From Flavobacterium sp. (GTDB lineage Bacteria; Bacteroidota; Bacteroidia; Flavobacteriales; Flavobacteriaceae), in contig JALRGT010000003.1 in NCBI GenBank assembly GCA_023259675.1, positions 1 through 64,000 on the forward strand: 64,000 bases of DNA, written 5' to 3'. Of this stretch, positions 27,546-37,999 are shown piece by piece (positions within the stretch are counted from its first letter, which is position 1; every line of letters starts with the position of its first letter). The translations under genes were made by a program, and so were the position numbers. The notes under the pieces are model-generated. The model saw only the letters and a program-made list of their open reading frames with translations. It had not been told where the DNA came from and made no database searches.

Positions 27546-27580
27546 AAGCGCTATAGTTCCAAACTATAGCGCTTTTTTTA
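27546..27580 (+). terminator. intrinsic terminator after first SusC/SusD pair
   Basis: aagcgctatagtt / aactatagcgctt hairpin followed by T run. Confidence 0.85.
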
Positions 27581-27619
27581 TTTAAAAAATAACATTCAAA
27601 AGACAGCTATTTTTATATA

Positions 27620-27665
27620 ACAGGAAAGCACAGGACACCATTACCAAGTAACTCTACTACTTTTA
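27620..27665 (+). promoter_or_regulatory. candidate PUL promoter C
   Basis: acagga(27620)-N4-acagga(27630), TACTTTTA at 27658-27665 (28 bp). Confidence 0.5.
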
Positions 27666-27693
27666 ATATTCTATAATTTTAATAATCCTCGAA

Positions 27694-29226
27694 ATGTCAC
27701 AATTAAAAAAACCAGTGTTACTTGCACTCCTTTTTTGTTTTCATCTAGCAATAAAAGCCCAAATAAAATTACCTGCTTTAGTGGGTGACAACATGGTTTT
27801 ACAACAAAAAACCAATATTAATTTATGGGGGTGGGCCTCTCCAAATGAAAAAATAGCCATACTAGTGGATTGGCAAAAAAACGTAATTGAAACTAGTGCG
27901 GACCAAAAAGGAAATTGGAAAGTGGCCGTAGAAACTCCCGAAGGCAGTAAAAAAACATACACAATTATACTAGAAGGAAAAAACAAAATCACTTTGCATA
28001 ATATCCTTATAGGAGAAGTTTGGCTATGTTCCGGACAATCGAACATGTTTTTCCCTGTTGGAAAAGAAGATGGAACTTGGAAAACGGGAGTAAAGAACTA
28101 TGAAGAGGAAATAAAAAATGCCAACTTCCCTGATATCCGATTATTTACAGTAACGACAAATGCTTCACAAAAGCCATTAAATGATGTTGAAGGCAGCTGG
28201 AAAAGCTGTTCTCCACAAACCATAAGTTCCTTTTCTGGAGTCGCCTATTTTTTTGGAAGAGACCTTTATCAAAAACTAAATATTCCTATTGGACTTATTT
28301 CATCTTCCTGGGGCGGTACCAAAGCTGAGGCCTGGACTTCACAAAAAGTATTGGAAGACACTCCTATTTTATTACCCATTTTAGAAGAAAATGCCCAGAA
28401 AGAAAAAAACTATTATACTGATTTAGCAACCTATTATTCGAATTTGAAAAACGAAAAATTAGATCATATTGAAGAATCATATAAAAGCAATTTAAAAAAA
28501 CCAAGCCCACAAGGCGAAAACAAAGTCCCTTATGTATTGTACAATGCCATGCTATATCCGATAAGCAATTTCACCATAAAAGGAGCGATTTGGTACCAAG
28601 GGGAAAGCAATGCAGAAACCGCTTTTAGGTACCTGAGTTTATTTCCTGCAATGGTTCAAAATTGGAGAAAGGACTGGAAACAGGGCGACTTTCCCTTTTA
28701 TTATGTTCAAATTGCACCGCATAAAAGTCAAAACCCAGAAATTAGAGAAGCCCAATTATTGAGTCTGCAAAAAATTCCAAATTCTGGAATGGTAGTCACC
28801 ACAGATGTTGGCGATGCCAATAATATACATCCAACAGACAAACAAACCGTAGGAAAACGATTGGCTCTAATCGCTCGTGCCAAAAATTATGGTGATGAAA
28901 GATTGGTCTATTCAGGTCCTATTTATGACCATTTTCAAATAAAAAAACAAACCATTCAAGTTTTCTTTCAATATGCCGAATCTGGATTAAAAACAAAAGG
29001 AAAAACATTAACTGAGTTCCAAATTGCCGGTAAAGATCAGGTCTTTTATCCTGCTGTTGCAAAAATTAAAAATAACACGATCATTGTATCTTCTCCTAAA
29101 GTAAAAAAACCGATTGCAGTTCGCTTTGCCTGGAAAGCCATTCCGGAGCCTAATTTGTTCAACAAAAATGATTTACCTGCTTCCCCTTTCCGTACGGATA
29201 ACTGGCCGACGAAACTTGGCAAATAA
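27694..29226 (+). CDS. sialate O-acetylesterase-like (SASA/SGNH) esterase
   Basis: 'EVWLCSGQSNMFFPVG', 'IGLISSSWGGTKAEAWTS', 'GAIWYQGESNAETAFRYLSLFPAMVQNWRKDW'. Confidence 0.9.
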   Translation: MSQLKKPVLLALLFCFHLAIKAQIKLPALVGDNMVLQQKTNINLWGWASPNEKIAILVDWQKNVIETSADQKGNWKVAVETPEGSKKTYTIILEGKNKITLHNILIGEVWLCSGQSNMFFPVGKEDGTWKTGVKNYEEEIKNANFPDIRLFTVTTNASQKPLNDVEGSWKSCSPQTISSFSGVAYFFGRDLYQKLNIPIGLISSSWGGTKAEAWTSQKVLEDTPILLPILEENAQKEKNYYTDLATYYSNLKNEKLDHIEESYKSNLKKPSPQGENKVPYVLYNAMLYPISNFTIKGAIWYQGESNAETAFRYLSLFPAMVQNWRKDWKQGDFPFYYVQIAPHKSQNPEIREAQLLSLQKIPNSGMVVTTDVGDANNIHPTDKQTVGKRLALIARAKNYGDERLVYSGPIYDHFQIKKQTIQVFFQYAESGLKTKGKTLTEFQIAGKDQVFYPAVAKIKNNTIIVSSPKVKKPIAVRFAWKAIPEPNLFNKNDLPASPFRTDNWPTKLGK

Positions 29227-29253
29227 TTTTTTAAAATTTATACATTACTTAAA

Positions 29254-30324
29254 ATGAATCGAAGAAATTTCATCGTTGGAAACTCATTGGCCTTATTAGG
29301 GCTTTGCCTACCCTTTTCAACAAAAAGTAGTAATTTAGAAAAAGATCCAAGGCTCTCTGGTTTTGAAAAAAAGTTAAAACCCGTTGGACGAGCCTTAGAA
29401 TTTGAAGATTATTATGTTTGGGGGAATAGCCCCATTGAAGGACCTGACGGAAAGATTCATGTATTCTTTTCTCGTTGGCCTAAAGAGAAAAAGATGAGTG
29501 GTTGGACTAACAGTTCCGAAATAGCACATGCAATAGCCGATAAACCCGAAGGTCCTTATACTTATGTAAGTACTGTTTTGGCTCCTCGCGGAGAAGGATT
29601 TTGGGATGCCACCACCTGTCACAACCCCAGTATCCATTTTGTAGAAGGCAAATATGCTTTGTTTTTTATGGGAAATTCAAATGGAAAATTAAACACCCAG
29701 AGAGTTGGATTGGCGACTTCCGATTCTCTTTTTGGACCTTGGGAAAGACCGGAGAATCCGTTGCTACTACCGGGAGAATTAGGTTCTTGGGATGATCATT
29801 GCACTACAAATCCTTCTTTTTTAAAACACCCCAACGGAGAATATTGGCTCTACTACAAATCATTTGACACCGAGGGCTATATCCACCCTAAATTTGAAAT
29901 TAAAGGGAATAGAAAGTATGGATTAGCCATTGCTAAATCGCTTTATGGGCCTTATGAGAAATACAAGGGCAACCCTGTAGTTGATTTTTCTACCATGGAA
30001 AATAACGAACAATGTGAAGATGCTTTCATATGGTTTGAAAAAAATAAGTTTAAAATGCTCGCTCGGGATTTGGGTGTGTTTGGCATCGACAATGGCCTGT
30101 ACTTAGACTCCAAAGACGGTATCCATTGGAGCAAACCTCTTATAGGTTACCAACCTTTACATAAATATGTTACTCAACCCGAAGCACCCAAGCATCTCAA
30201 TCGTTACGGCCGAGCAGAACGTCCTCAAGTATTATTTCAAAAGGGGAAACCAACCTATTTATTTACCGCTTCTCAAGGTGGAAAATTCGAAACCGCCTCG
30301 GGTTTTATTTTCAAAATAACTTAA
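29254..30324 (+). CDS. five-bladed beta-propeller glycoside hydrolase (GH43/GH117-like, family uncertain)
   Basis: 'SPIEGPDGKIHVFFSRWP', 'CHNPSIHFVEGKYALFFMG', 'TNPSFLKHPNGEYWLYYKSF', 'CEDAFIWFEKNKFKMLARD' propeller blades. Confidence 0.7.
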   Translation: MNRRNFIVGNSLALLGLCLPFSTKSSNLEKDPRLSGFEKKLKPVGRALEFEDYYVWGNSPIEGPDGKIHVFFSRWPKEKKMSGWTNSSEIAHAIADKPEGPYTYVSTVLAPRGEGFWDATTCHNPSIHFVEGKYALFFMGNSNGKLNTQRVGLATSDSLFGPWERPENPLLLPGELGSWDDHCTTNPSFLKHPNGEYWLYYKSFDTEGYIHPKFEIKGNRKYGLAIAKSLYGPYEKYKGNPVVDFSTMENNEQCEDAFIWFEKNKFKMLARDLGVFGIDNGLYLDSKDGIHWSKPLIGYQPLHKYVTQPEAPKHLNRYGRAERPQVLFQKGKPTYLFTASQGGKFETASGFIFKIT

Positions 30325-30371
30325 AATTTTAGGTAAAATTTTCTAATTCAGTTCATTTAATAACTTCATAA

Positions 30372-30421
30372 ATATCCCTGCCTATTTTCAATTTATTGTA
30401 TTGAAAAATAGGTAGGGATTT
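30372..30421 (+). terminator. intrinsic terminator-like hairpin
   Basis: aaatatccctgcctattttcaat / attgaaaaataggtagggattt. Confidence 0.7.
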
Positions 30422-30619
30422 ATATTTATATAATCTCACTATATATTTTTGTTTTTAAATTTTTCTTTCAAAACTAACTGAACACTTACTATTACATTCA
30501 AAAATTTCCAATTATCAATTTAGTAAAAAAATCACTGTTTATTTATATAAATGTACTATTTACATTAATTTTTTTATTAAAAAAACCACAAAATTTAACA
30601 AATAAGACAAGTTACTGTA

Positions 30620-30635
30620 TTGCAATCGATTACAA
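30620..30635. promoter_or_regulatory. candidate regulator operator upstream of second susC
   Basis: TTGCAATCGATTACAA, same 14-bp core as at 22386-22399. Confidence 0.55.
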
Positions 30636-30684
30636 TAAGAAATAAAAGTAAATCTGACAAAAAATATCTAATATATTGATAACG

Positions 30685-30731
30685 AGCAGGTAAGAGCAGG
30701 ACGGTTTGCATTACACATCTAAATAAATTTG
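30685..30731 (+). promoter_or_regulatory. candidate PUL promoter D
   Basis: agcagg(30685)-N4-agcagg(30695), TAAATTTG at 30724-30731 (29 bp). Confidence 0.65.
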
Positions 30732-30755
30732 AGTAATAACTAAACTAAATTTTTT

Positions 30756-33700
30756 ATGAAAAACAGAATTAATCTTTTGATGAGTTTAATCATGTGTGCT
30801 TTAATGTATACATCTGGTTATGCTCAAGAAAAAATGGTTACAGGGATTGTTACTGACCTTTCTAATTTTCCTGTACCAGGAGTTAACGTAATTGTTAAAG
30901 GAACTCAGAATGGAGTGAGTACTGACTTTGATGGTAAATACGGTATTTCTGTATCTGCTGGACAAACTATAGTATTCTCATATTTGGGTTTTGCAACTAA
31001 AGAAATCAAAATAGGAAATGCAAATTCCTATAATATTACTTTAGAATCTGATAACGAAACTTTAAGTGAAGTTGTAGTTGTGGGGTATGGAACACAAAAG
31101 AAAAAATTAACTTCCGGTTCCCTTTCTTCAATTAAAACCGACAACTTTGCTGAAAGACCAATTGCAAGAGTTGACCAAGGAATGATTGGACAAATTGCTG
31201 GGGTTAGAGTAATACAAACTACAGGACTTCCAGGCCAACCTTTTAGTGTTAATATTCGTGGTACCGGTTCTATTTCAGCTGGTAATGAACCACTTTATGT
31301 AATTGACGGGTTTCCAATTCACACCGAAGGAACAACTAGCAGTGGAGGTTTTTCTAATGGTAGTCCGTTAGACAATATGAACCCAAATGACATTGCTTCG
31401 ATTGAAGTATTAAAAGACGCAGCAGCGGCTGCAATTTACGGTTCGAGAGCTTCCAATGGAGTTGTTTTAATCACCACCAAAAGAGGTAAAACAGGAAAAC
31501 CTAAATTTACTTTCAACACTTACTCTGGGATAACTAAAGAAGTTAAAAGAGTAGATATGTTAGACGCAGAAGGATGGATTAAAAGAGCCAAAACAATGAT
31601 TGACACACAATGGTTAGCCTCTGGAATCCCTGGAGTTTCTGCTGATCAAACTGTAGATGAACGTAGAAATTTATACAACCAGTACAAAACTCCGGTTCTA
31701 GCTTCTGACCAGTTTAATACAGGTTTCATGTATGACCCAAGATGGGATATGCCTGGTCATCCAGGATTGGATTATGTTAATTGGCAAGATAGAATATTCC
31801 GCAACGGAGATTTTAAAAACTTTCAATTATCTGCTTCAGGTGCTACTGACATGGTTAATTATTATGTATCGGGTAGTTACCAAAAAACGAATGGTTATGT
31901 GATTGGAACTGATTATGAATTATTTTCTGGAAGAGCCAATTTTGACCTTAAGTTATCTGAAAATTTTAAAGTAGGAATCAACATGGCTCCCTCTTACTCT
32001 ATTAGAAATGATCCAGGAGTGGAAGGAAAAGACAATACTTTACATAAAGCTTTGGGTGCAACTCCTGTTTTTGAGAGTTCAGCAAATGAAAATGGCGATA
32101 AATATACACAAAGATACGCTTGGGGAAGTAGCACAACAGATATGCTGTCCAGATTGTATAGAACCGGAAAAAATTCAATGTTCAGAAATCTTATCTCTGC
32201 CTATGCAAGCTATGACATTATTGACAATTTAACGCTTAAAAGCACCATCAACTTTGATAATTCAGATAATACAGCTGAAGGTTATTCACCCAATGATATC
32301 TTAACAAGTATCTCGGGTTCTTATGATACTTATAGAAGACAAAATCTAGTAAATGAAAACACTTTAACGTATAACAAATCTATCAAAAATCATAACTTTA
32401 CAATACTTGCCGGACAATCTTACAATTCTTATCAAATTACAAGATCTAATCTTGATTCCAATAAAAATTATACGGATTACACGGTTGAAACTTTACAGAG
32501 TGGTTCATTAGGATCAACTAATTCAAGTAAAAACACTCAGGTTTCTTATTTTGGAAGGATACAATATGATTTCAACGAAAAGTATATTCTTTCTGCCAGT
32601 ATCAGAAAAGATGGTTCTTCAAAATTTGGACCAGATAACAGATGGGGAACCTTCCCTTCTATATCATTAGCATGGAGAGTTAAAGAAGAAAACTTCATGA
32701 AAGATGTAAACTGGATTAGTGATTTAAAACTTAGAGCTAGTGCAGGTAAAAACGGTAGTAATAATATTGGTGATTATTCTTATCAAGCATTATTATCCAA
32801 CTATAATTACACAATTGGCGGAAATACTTCGTTCGGTAAAGGAGCTGCTTCACTTAGAAACTCTAATTTACATTGGGAACAATCAAAAAGTGTGGATTTA
32901 GGTTTAGACTTTTCTATTTTAAATCAACGAATCTCTGGTACATTCGATTATTATAGAAAAGAAAACTATGATTTATTAATGAATGTTCCTGCGGTAGCTT
33001 CTTCAGGATTTACTAGCTACCTAGCCAATATCGGAAGAGTGTTGAATCAAGGTTGGGAATTCGAATTAAATACGGTCAATGTTGCTTCTAAAGACTTTCA
33101 GTGGAAAACTTCTGCCAATATTAGCCATAATGAAAATAAGGTGTTAGCCTTAGGTCCAGGTCAGGATAAAATAGAAATTTCTTCAAGTTTTGGAGGAGGA
33201 GTACCTTTTGTAAAATTAGAAGTAGGCAAACCGATGTACACTATTTTTACAATTGTTCAAGATGGTGTTGTTACTCAAGCAGATATTGATAACGGAGGAA
33301 CAACTTGGGGAGGTAAAGCCTTAGTTTTAGGAGACCCAAGATATGTGGATCAAAATGGAGATAAAAAGATCACCACAGATGACCGTGTTGATGTAGGAAA
33401 TCCAACTCCTAAATATACTTGGGGTATCACCAATACTTTTAAATATAAAGATTTTGACTTAAATGTATTAGTACAAGGACAAAACGGAGGGAATATATAT
33501 TCATTGTTAAGCAGAGCAATTAACAGAACCGGTATGGGAGCTGTAGAAAACAACCTCGATGTTAATCCTGCCGTAAGAGGGAACTGGAAAACTAATTTTG
33601 GATATGTTCCAAATACAGATTGGTTATATAAATCTGATTATGTAAGTATCCGAAACATAACTTTAGGTTACAACCTAACTAAAGCAATAAAATCATTATC

Positions 33701-33893
33701 AAGAATCGATAATGCAAGAGTATATCTAAGTGCCGAAAACTGGTTCTATTGGGATAAATACAAAGGTGGATTCAATCCCGAAGCAACCAATGTTTCCGGA
33801 AGTAGCGATAGTAGATTCCCTGTTCCTGCAGATTATGGTGGAGCCCCATTGGCTAAATCAATTGTATTAGGACTTAATATTAATTTTAATTAA
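30756..33893 (+). CDS. SusC-type TonB-dependent glycan transporter (second copy)
   Basis: 1045 aa; N-terminus closely similar to 22484..25552 product; 'VVVVGYGTQKKKLTSGS', 'NIRGTGSISAGNEPLYVIDGFP'. Confidence 0.97.
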   Translation: MKNRINLLMSLIMCALMYTSGYAQEKMVTGIVTDLSNFPVPGVNVIVKGTQNGVSTDFDGKYGISVSAGQTIVFSYLGFATKEIKIGNANSYNITLESDNETLSEVVVVGYGTQKKKLTSGSLSSIKTDNFAERPIARVDQGMIGQIAGVRVIQTTGLPGQPFSVNIRGTGSISAGNEPLYVIDGFPIHTEGTTSSGGFSNGSPLDNMNPNDIASIEVLKDAAAAAIYGSRASNGVVLITTKRGKTGKPKFTFNTYSGITKEVKRVDMLDAEGWIKRAKTMIDTQWLASGIPGVSADQTVDERRNLYNQYKTPVLASDQFNTGFMYDPRWDMPGHPGLDYVNWQDRIFRNGDFKNFQLSASGATDMVNYYVSGSYQKTNGYVIGTDYELFSGRANFDLKLSENFKVGINMAPSYSIRNDPGVEGKDNTLHKALGATPVFESSANENGDKYTQRYAWGSSTTDMLSRLYRTGKNSMFRNLISAYASYDIIDNLTLKSTINFDNSDNTAEGYSPNDILTSISGSYDTYRRQNLVNENTLTYNKSIKNHNFTILAGQSYNSYQITRSNLDSNKNYTDYTVETLQSGSLGSTNSSKNTQVSYFGRIQYDFNEKYILSASIRKDGSSKFGPDNRWGTFPSISLAWRVKEENFMKDVNWISDLKLRASAGKNGSNNIGDYSYQALLSNYNYTIGGNTSFGKGAASLRNSNLHWEQSKSVDLGLDFSILNQRISGTFDYYRKENYDLLMNVPAVASSGFTSYLANIGRVLNQGWEFELNTVNVASKDFQWKTSANISHNENKVLALGPGQDKIEISSSFGGGVPFVKLEVGKPMYTIFTIVQDGVVTQADIDNGGTTWGGKALVLGDPRYVDQNGDKKITTDDRVDVGNPTPKYTWGITNTFKYKDFDLNVLVQGQNGGNIYSLLSRAINRTGMGAVENNLDVNPAVRGNWKTNFGYVPNTDWLYKSDYVSIRNITLGYNLTKAIKSLSRIDNARVYLSAENWFYWDKYKGGFNPEATNVSGSSDSRFPVPADYGGAPLAKSIVLGLNINFN

Positions 33894-33899
33894 ACTAAA

Positions 33900-35432
33900 A
33901 TGAAAAAATATATTTATTTAGCCGCAAATATTTTTATGCTATTTGCCCTTGCATCCTGTGAGGATAAATTGGATCAAGCGCCTATATCTCAACTGACTTC
34001 GGATAACTTTTATGCTACCCAGAATGATTTTATCCAAGCAAGAAACGCAACCTATTCCTATGCTTTTCACGGTGCGGGCACTTATGGATATGCCAACAGA
34101 GTACTGAATTTAAGCGAAACAAGATCTGATAATTTATATGCTACCACTCAAGCGTCAAGAGACTGGGAAGGCATCAATAATTTTGCTACCTCGATTGCTT
34201 CAAATTCTCTCATTAAAGAAGCTTATGTAAGTAATTATAACGCCATTGCGAAAGCAAATGAATTACTGGAAAAATTAGAATCAAAAGGAGATGTAATCAT
34301 AAATACTACCGAGAGAAATAATATGGTAGCTGAAGCACGTTTTCTTAGAGCATTCTGTTATTTTGATTTGATCAGATGGTTTGGTAGAGTACCTTTAATT
34401 GATAAAGTGACCTCTCCTCAAGAAGCTGCCAAAACAGGAAGATCTGCTGTTACAACGGTTTATGATTTAATTATTTCCGATTTGACATTAGCAATCCCAG
34501 ACCTTGCACCTTCTTATGATGATACAAATTATGGTAGGGTAACCAAATATGGTGCTAAAGGACTTTTGGCTCTAGTTTACATGACTCGTTCTAGTGTAAC
34601 CTATGGTATCGATGGTGCATCATTAGGACTTAACGAATGGGCAAAAGCTTACAAAGAGTTAAATGACATTAAAACCAGTGGATTATATGTTTTTGGAACT
34701 GATTATGCTTCTATATTTACAACTGAAGGAAATGCAAACAAAGAAAATGTTTTGACAATCCCTTACACTCAAAACACAGGGAATAATGTTGGAGGTAATT
34801 TCATGATTGAAGTTGGATACGAACCTTACTTTGCTTCGTTAGGATTGTCTCAACAAGGATCTTTGGAAGCCAGACCCATTTCAACAGAATTTTTAAGTTC
34901 ATTCGACTCAAATGACAACAGAAGAATATTTGGAATTGCAGAAGATTACACCGTTGCTTCGGGTACTTATAAAGGAACATATAATCTTCCGTTATTTGTA
35001 AAATATGCAGATGCCAATAGATACGGTAACGGTCGTCAAGACTGGGGTGTAGATTTTATGGTATTGCGTTATACTGATATTTTAATGTTAATGGCGGAAT
35101 GCACACTACATGCAGGTGGTGGTACTCAAGCAGATGTAGATGCTATTGTAAATCAGGTAAGAACAAGAGCTGGAATCACGGCTAATGCTTCGAACATTAC
35201 TTTAGACCAATTATTTGCCGAAAGAAGAAAAGAATTCTTTTCTGAAGGAAACAGATGGTTTGACCTAATTAGATCAGGTAATGCCTTAACTATTATGAAT
35301 ACTTGGAAAACAGTAGAAGATGGCTCTAATAGCATTGGAACTATCGATAAAAATGCTTTACTTTATCCTTTTCCATTACAAGAAATCTTAGCAGTTCCTG
35401 GTCTTTACGACCAAAACCTAGGATACGATTAA
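33900..35432 (+). CDS. SusD/RagB-type lipoprotein (second copy)
   Basis: lipobox 'FALASCEDKLDQ'; 'AEARFLRAFCYFDLIRWFGRVPLI', 'FAERRKEFFSEGNRWFDLIRSG'. Confidence 0.96.
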   Translation: MKKYIYLAANIFMLFALASCEDKLDQAPISQLTSDNFYATQNDFIQARNATYSYAFHGAGTYGYANRVLNLSETRSDNLYATTQASRDWEGINNFATSIASNSLIKEAYVSNYNAIAKANELLEKLESKGDVIINTTERNNMVAEARFLRAFCYFDLIRWFGRVPLIDKVTSPQEAAKTGRSAVTTVYDLIISDLTLAIPDLAPSYDDTNYGRVTKYGAKGLLALVYMTRSSVTYGIDGASLGLNEWAKAYKELNDIKTSGLYVFGTDYASIFTTEGNANKENVLTIPYTQNTGNNVGGNFMIEVGYEPYFASLGLSQQGSLEARPISTEFLSSFDSNDNRRIFGIAEDYTVASGTYKGTYNLPLFVKYADANRYGNGRQDWGVDFMVLRYTDILMLMAECTLHAGGGTQADVDAIVNQVRTRAGITANASNITLDQLFAERRKEFFSEGNRWFDLIRSGNALTIMNTWKTVEDGSNSIGTIDKNALLYPFPLQEILAVPGLYDQNLGYD

Positions 35433-35457
35433 TCATCATTAAGTATATTTCTAACCT

Positions 35458-35490
35458 AAAGCACTGTAGTCAATTCTACAGTGCTTTTTT
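35458..35490 (+). terminator. intrinsic terminator after second SusC/SusD pair
   Basis: aaagcactgtag / ctacagtgcttt hairpin then T run. Confidence 0.85.
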
Positions 35491-35504
35491 TATACTTTAC
35501 CATT

Positions 35505-35550
35505 ACAGTATACTACAGGATAGTAATGAAACAGTAATTAAATAAATTTG
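35505..35550 (+). promoter_or_regulatory. candidate PUL promoter E
   Basis: acagta(35505)-N4-acagga(35515), TAAATTTG at 35543-35550 (28 bp). Confidence 0.6.
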
Positions 35551-35572
35551 AAAGCTAGCCAAAATACATTAA

Positions 35573-36979
35573 ATGCGATTGATATCCATGAAACAAACCA
35601 AAACTCCTTTGTCCAAAATTTCAAAAGATCTATTTTTATTCTCCTTGATGATAACTTTAGGAGCTTGTAATACGGCATTTAAGAACAAAACCACTGTTAA
35701 AGCACCTAATATCTTAGTCATCATTGCCGATGATGCAGGTTGGAATGATGTAAGCTATAATGGTTCCGAAATCCAAACCCCCAACATTGATTCTTTGGCA
35801 AGAAATGGAGAGCAACTCAATCGATTTTATACTTATCCCACCTGTTCCCCTTCCAGAGCTTCTCTCCTAACGGGAATGCCTTCGAGCAGAATTGGAATTG
35901 TGGCTCCTATCAGCGACAAAAGCAACCTCAGTTTACCGGATTCTATAACGACGCTTCCACAAGCCTTGAAGAAAAAAAATTATGAAACGGCCTTATTCGG
36001 TAAATGGCATTTGGGACTAAAGCAATCCAGTGGACCAAATGCTTTTGGTTTCGATTATTCGTATGGATTTCTTCACGGTCAAATTGATCAATACACACAC
36101 AAATACAAAAATGGAGACACCAGTTGGTATAGAAACGGAACGTTCATAACCGAAGAGGGACATACCACCGATTTAGTCACCAATGAAACGATTGAATGGC
36201 TTACCAACAAAAGAGACAAATCAAAAAATTTCTACATCCAATTGGCCTATAGTGCACCCCATTTTCCATTACAGGAAGAAGACAAATGGAAAGCGCCTTA
36301 TCAAAAAACCATTACAAACTCTTCCCGAAGAGATTTTGCAGCGGCCATGTCGCACATGGACAACAGCATCGGATTGGTTTTGGAAGCCATAAAAAAATTA
36401 CATTTAGATGAAAACACCCTTATCGTTTTCCTAAGTGATAATGGCGCTATGGAAAACTGGTTTCCGTCAACTCAATATGATGGAAAATTAGGTCCAAATC
36501 CAGTTCTGGGAAGTAATTATCCATTCCGTGACTGGAAGACATCCAATTATGAAGGAGCCATCAGAGTACCGGCAATAGTGTCTTGGAAAAACCATATAAC
36601 ATCAAAAACCAATAATAATTATATTGCCATAACCGATTTGATGCCTACTTTTCTTTCGTTAGCCAGCGCCGATATCCCAAAAGATGTCGAAGGAAAAAAT
36701 ATTTGGCCTACCCTATTGGATTCCAAAAAAACAACAACGCATGATATTTATATTAGAGGACATATTCAAGAAAGTTTAATTCGGAAACCTTGGAAAATCA
36801 TTCGCAGTCGTCATGCCGATAACAGTCCGGCGAACTACGAATTGTATAACATTGAAAAAGATCCAGAAGAAAAACAAAATGTAATTTCCGAAAATCCATC
36901 ATTCGCTGAACAATTGAAAATCGCATTAGAGAAACAATTTGCCAAAGACAATAAGGACGTAAATCTTGAACTAAAATAA
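35573..36979 (+). CDS. type I (formylglycine) sulfatase
   Basis: 'NILVIIADDAGWNDVSYNG', 'TCSPSRASLLTG' (CxPSR FGly motif), 'GKWHLG', lipobox-like 'LGACNTA'. Confidence 0.93.
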   Translation: MRLISMKQTKTPLSKISKDLFLFSLMITLGACNTAFKNKTTVKAPNILVIIADDAGWNDVSYNGSEIQTPNIDSLARNGEQLNRFYTYPTCSPSRASLLTGMPSSRIGIVAPISDKSNLSLPDSITTLPQALKKKNYETALFGKWHLGLKQSSGPNAFGFDYSYGFLHGQIDQYTHKYKNGDTSWYRNGTFITEEGHTTDLVTNETIEWLTNKRDKSKNFYIQLAYSAPHFPLQEEDKWKAPYQKTITNSSRRDFAAAMSHMDNSIGLVLEAIKKLHLDENTLIVFLSDNGAMENWFPSTQYDGKLGPNPVLGSNYPFRDWKTSNYEGAIRVPAIVSWKNHITSKTNNNYIAITDLMPTFLSLASADIPKDVEGKNIWPTLLDSKKTTTHDIYIRGHIQESLIRKPWKIIRSRHADNSPANYELYNIEKDPEEKQNVISENPSFAEQLKIALEKQFAKDNKDVNLELK

Positions 36980-36984
36980 AACCA

Positions 36985-37995
36985 ATGATTCAAACAAAAC
37001 ACCTGATCCTTTTAATCTTTTTACAATTAAATCTAGCTGCTTTTTCCCAAGAAAAAACAGCTGCCACTGTTGCAGACAAACCATTGTATCGGGACCCCAT
37101 TTTTGATGGTGCTGCCGACCCAACCCTAATTTGGAACAAAAAAGAAAAAAAATGGTTTATGTTTTATACCAATCGCAGAGCCAATATTGGAGGAAATGGC
37201 GTGAGTTGGGTTCATGGAACTCCTATTGGAATCGCCGAGTCGAAAGACGGAGCACATTGGACTTATAAAACCGATTGCAACATCAATTACACCTTGAAAG
37301 ATGTGACGTATTGGGCACCAGAAGTAATTGAACACAAAGGAAAATACCACATGTACTTGACCATTGTTCCTGGGATTTTTGAAGATTGGTACCATCCACG
37401 GTACATTGTTCATTTGACCAGTAAAAATCTTATCGACTGGAAATTCGAATCCAGATTAAATCTGGCTTCAGAACGTTGCATCGATGCTTCGGTTTTTCGT
37501 TTACCCGATGGAACCTGGCGCATGTACTACAACAACGAAAATGACGGAAAATCTATTTATTATGCCGATAGCGACGATTTATACCATTGGTCAGACAGCG
37601 GTAAAAAAGTAGTTAAAGATCGCGGCGAAGGTCCAAAAGTTTTTCGATGGAAAGATAAAAACTGGATGATTATTGATGCTTGGAAAGGCTTGGGCGTTTT
37701 TTCTTCAAATGATTTTGTAAATTGGAAACGTCAAGACAAAAACATTTTACAAGACCCTGGAACAGGAGTAGACGACAAAGTAATCGGAGGACATTGCGAT
37801 GTAATTGTTCAAGGAGACAAAGCCTATGTTTTTTACTTTACACATCCCGACAGAATACCCGAAAACAAAGGGCTTGACAATCTTGAAACAAGGAGAAGTT
37901 CTATTCAAGTAGCCGAATTAGAATATGTTAACGGTGCCATTGTATGCAACCGTGACCAACCTGTAACGATTAACCTTAAACCAACCAAAAAATAA
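36985..37995 (+). CDS. GH43/GH117-like five-bladed propeller glycosidase
   Basis: 'FDGAADPTLIWNKKEKKWFMFYTNRR', 'YWAPEVIEHKGKYHMYLTIVPG', 'CIDASVFRLPDGTWRMYYNNE'. Confidence 0.75.
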   Translation: MIQTKHLILLIFLQLNLAAFSQEKTAATVADKPLYRDPIFDGAADPTLIWNKKEKKWFMFYTNRRANIGGNGVSWVHGTPIGIAESKDGAHWTYKTDCNINYTLKDVTYWAPEVIEHKGKYHMYLTIVPGIFEDWYHPRYIVHLTSKNLIDWKFESRLNLASERCIDASVFRLPDGTWRMYYNNENDGKSIYYADSDDLYHWSDSGKKVVKDRGEGPKVFRWKDKNWMIIDAWKGLGVFSSNDFVNWKRQDKNILQDPGTGVDDKVIGGHCDVIVQGDKAYVFYFTHPDRIPENKGLDNLETRRSSIQVAELEYVNGAIVCNRDQPVTINLKPTKK

Positions 37996-37999
37996 AAAC

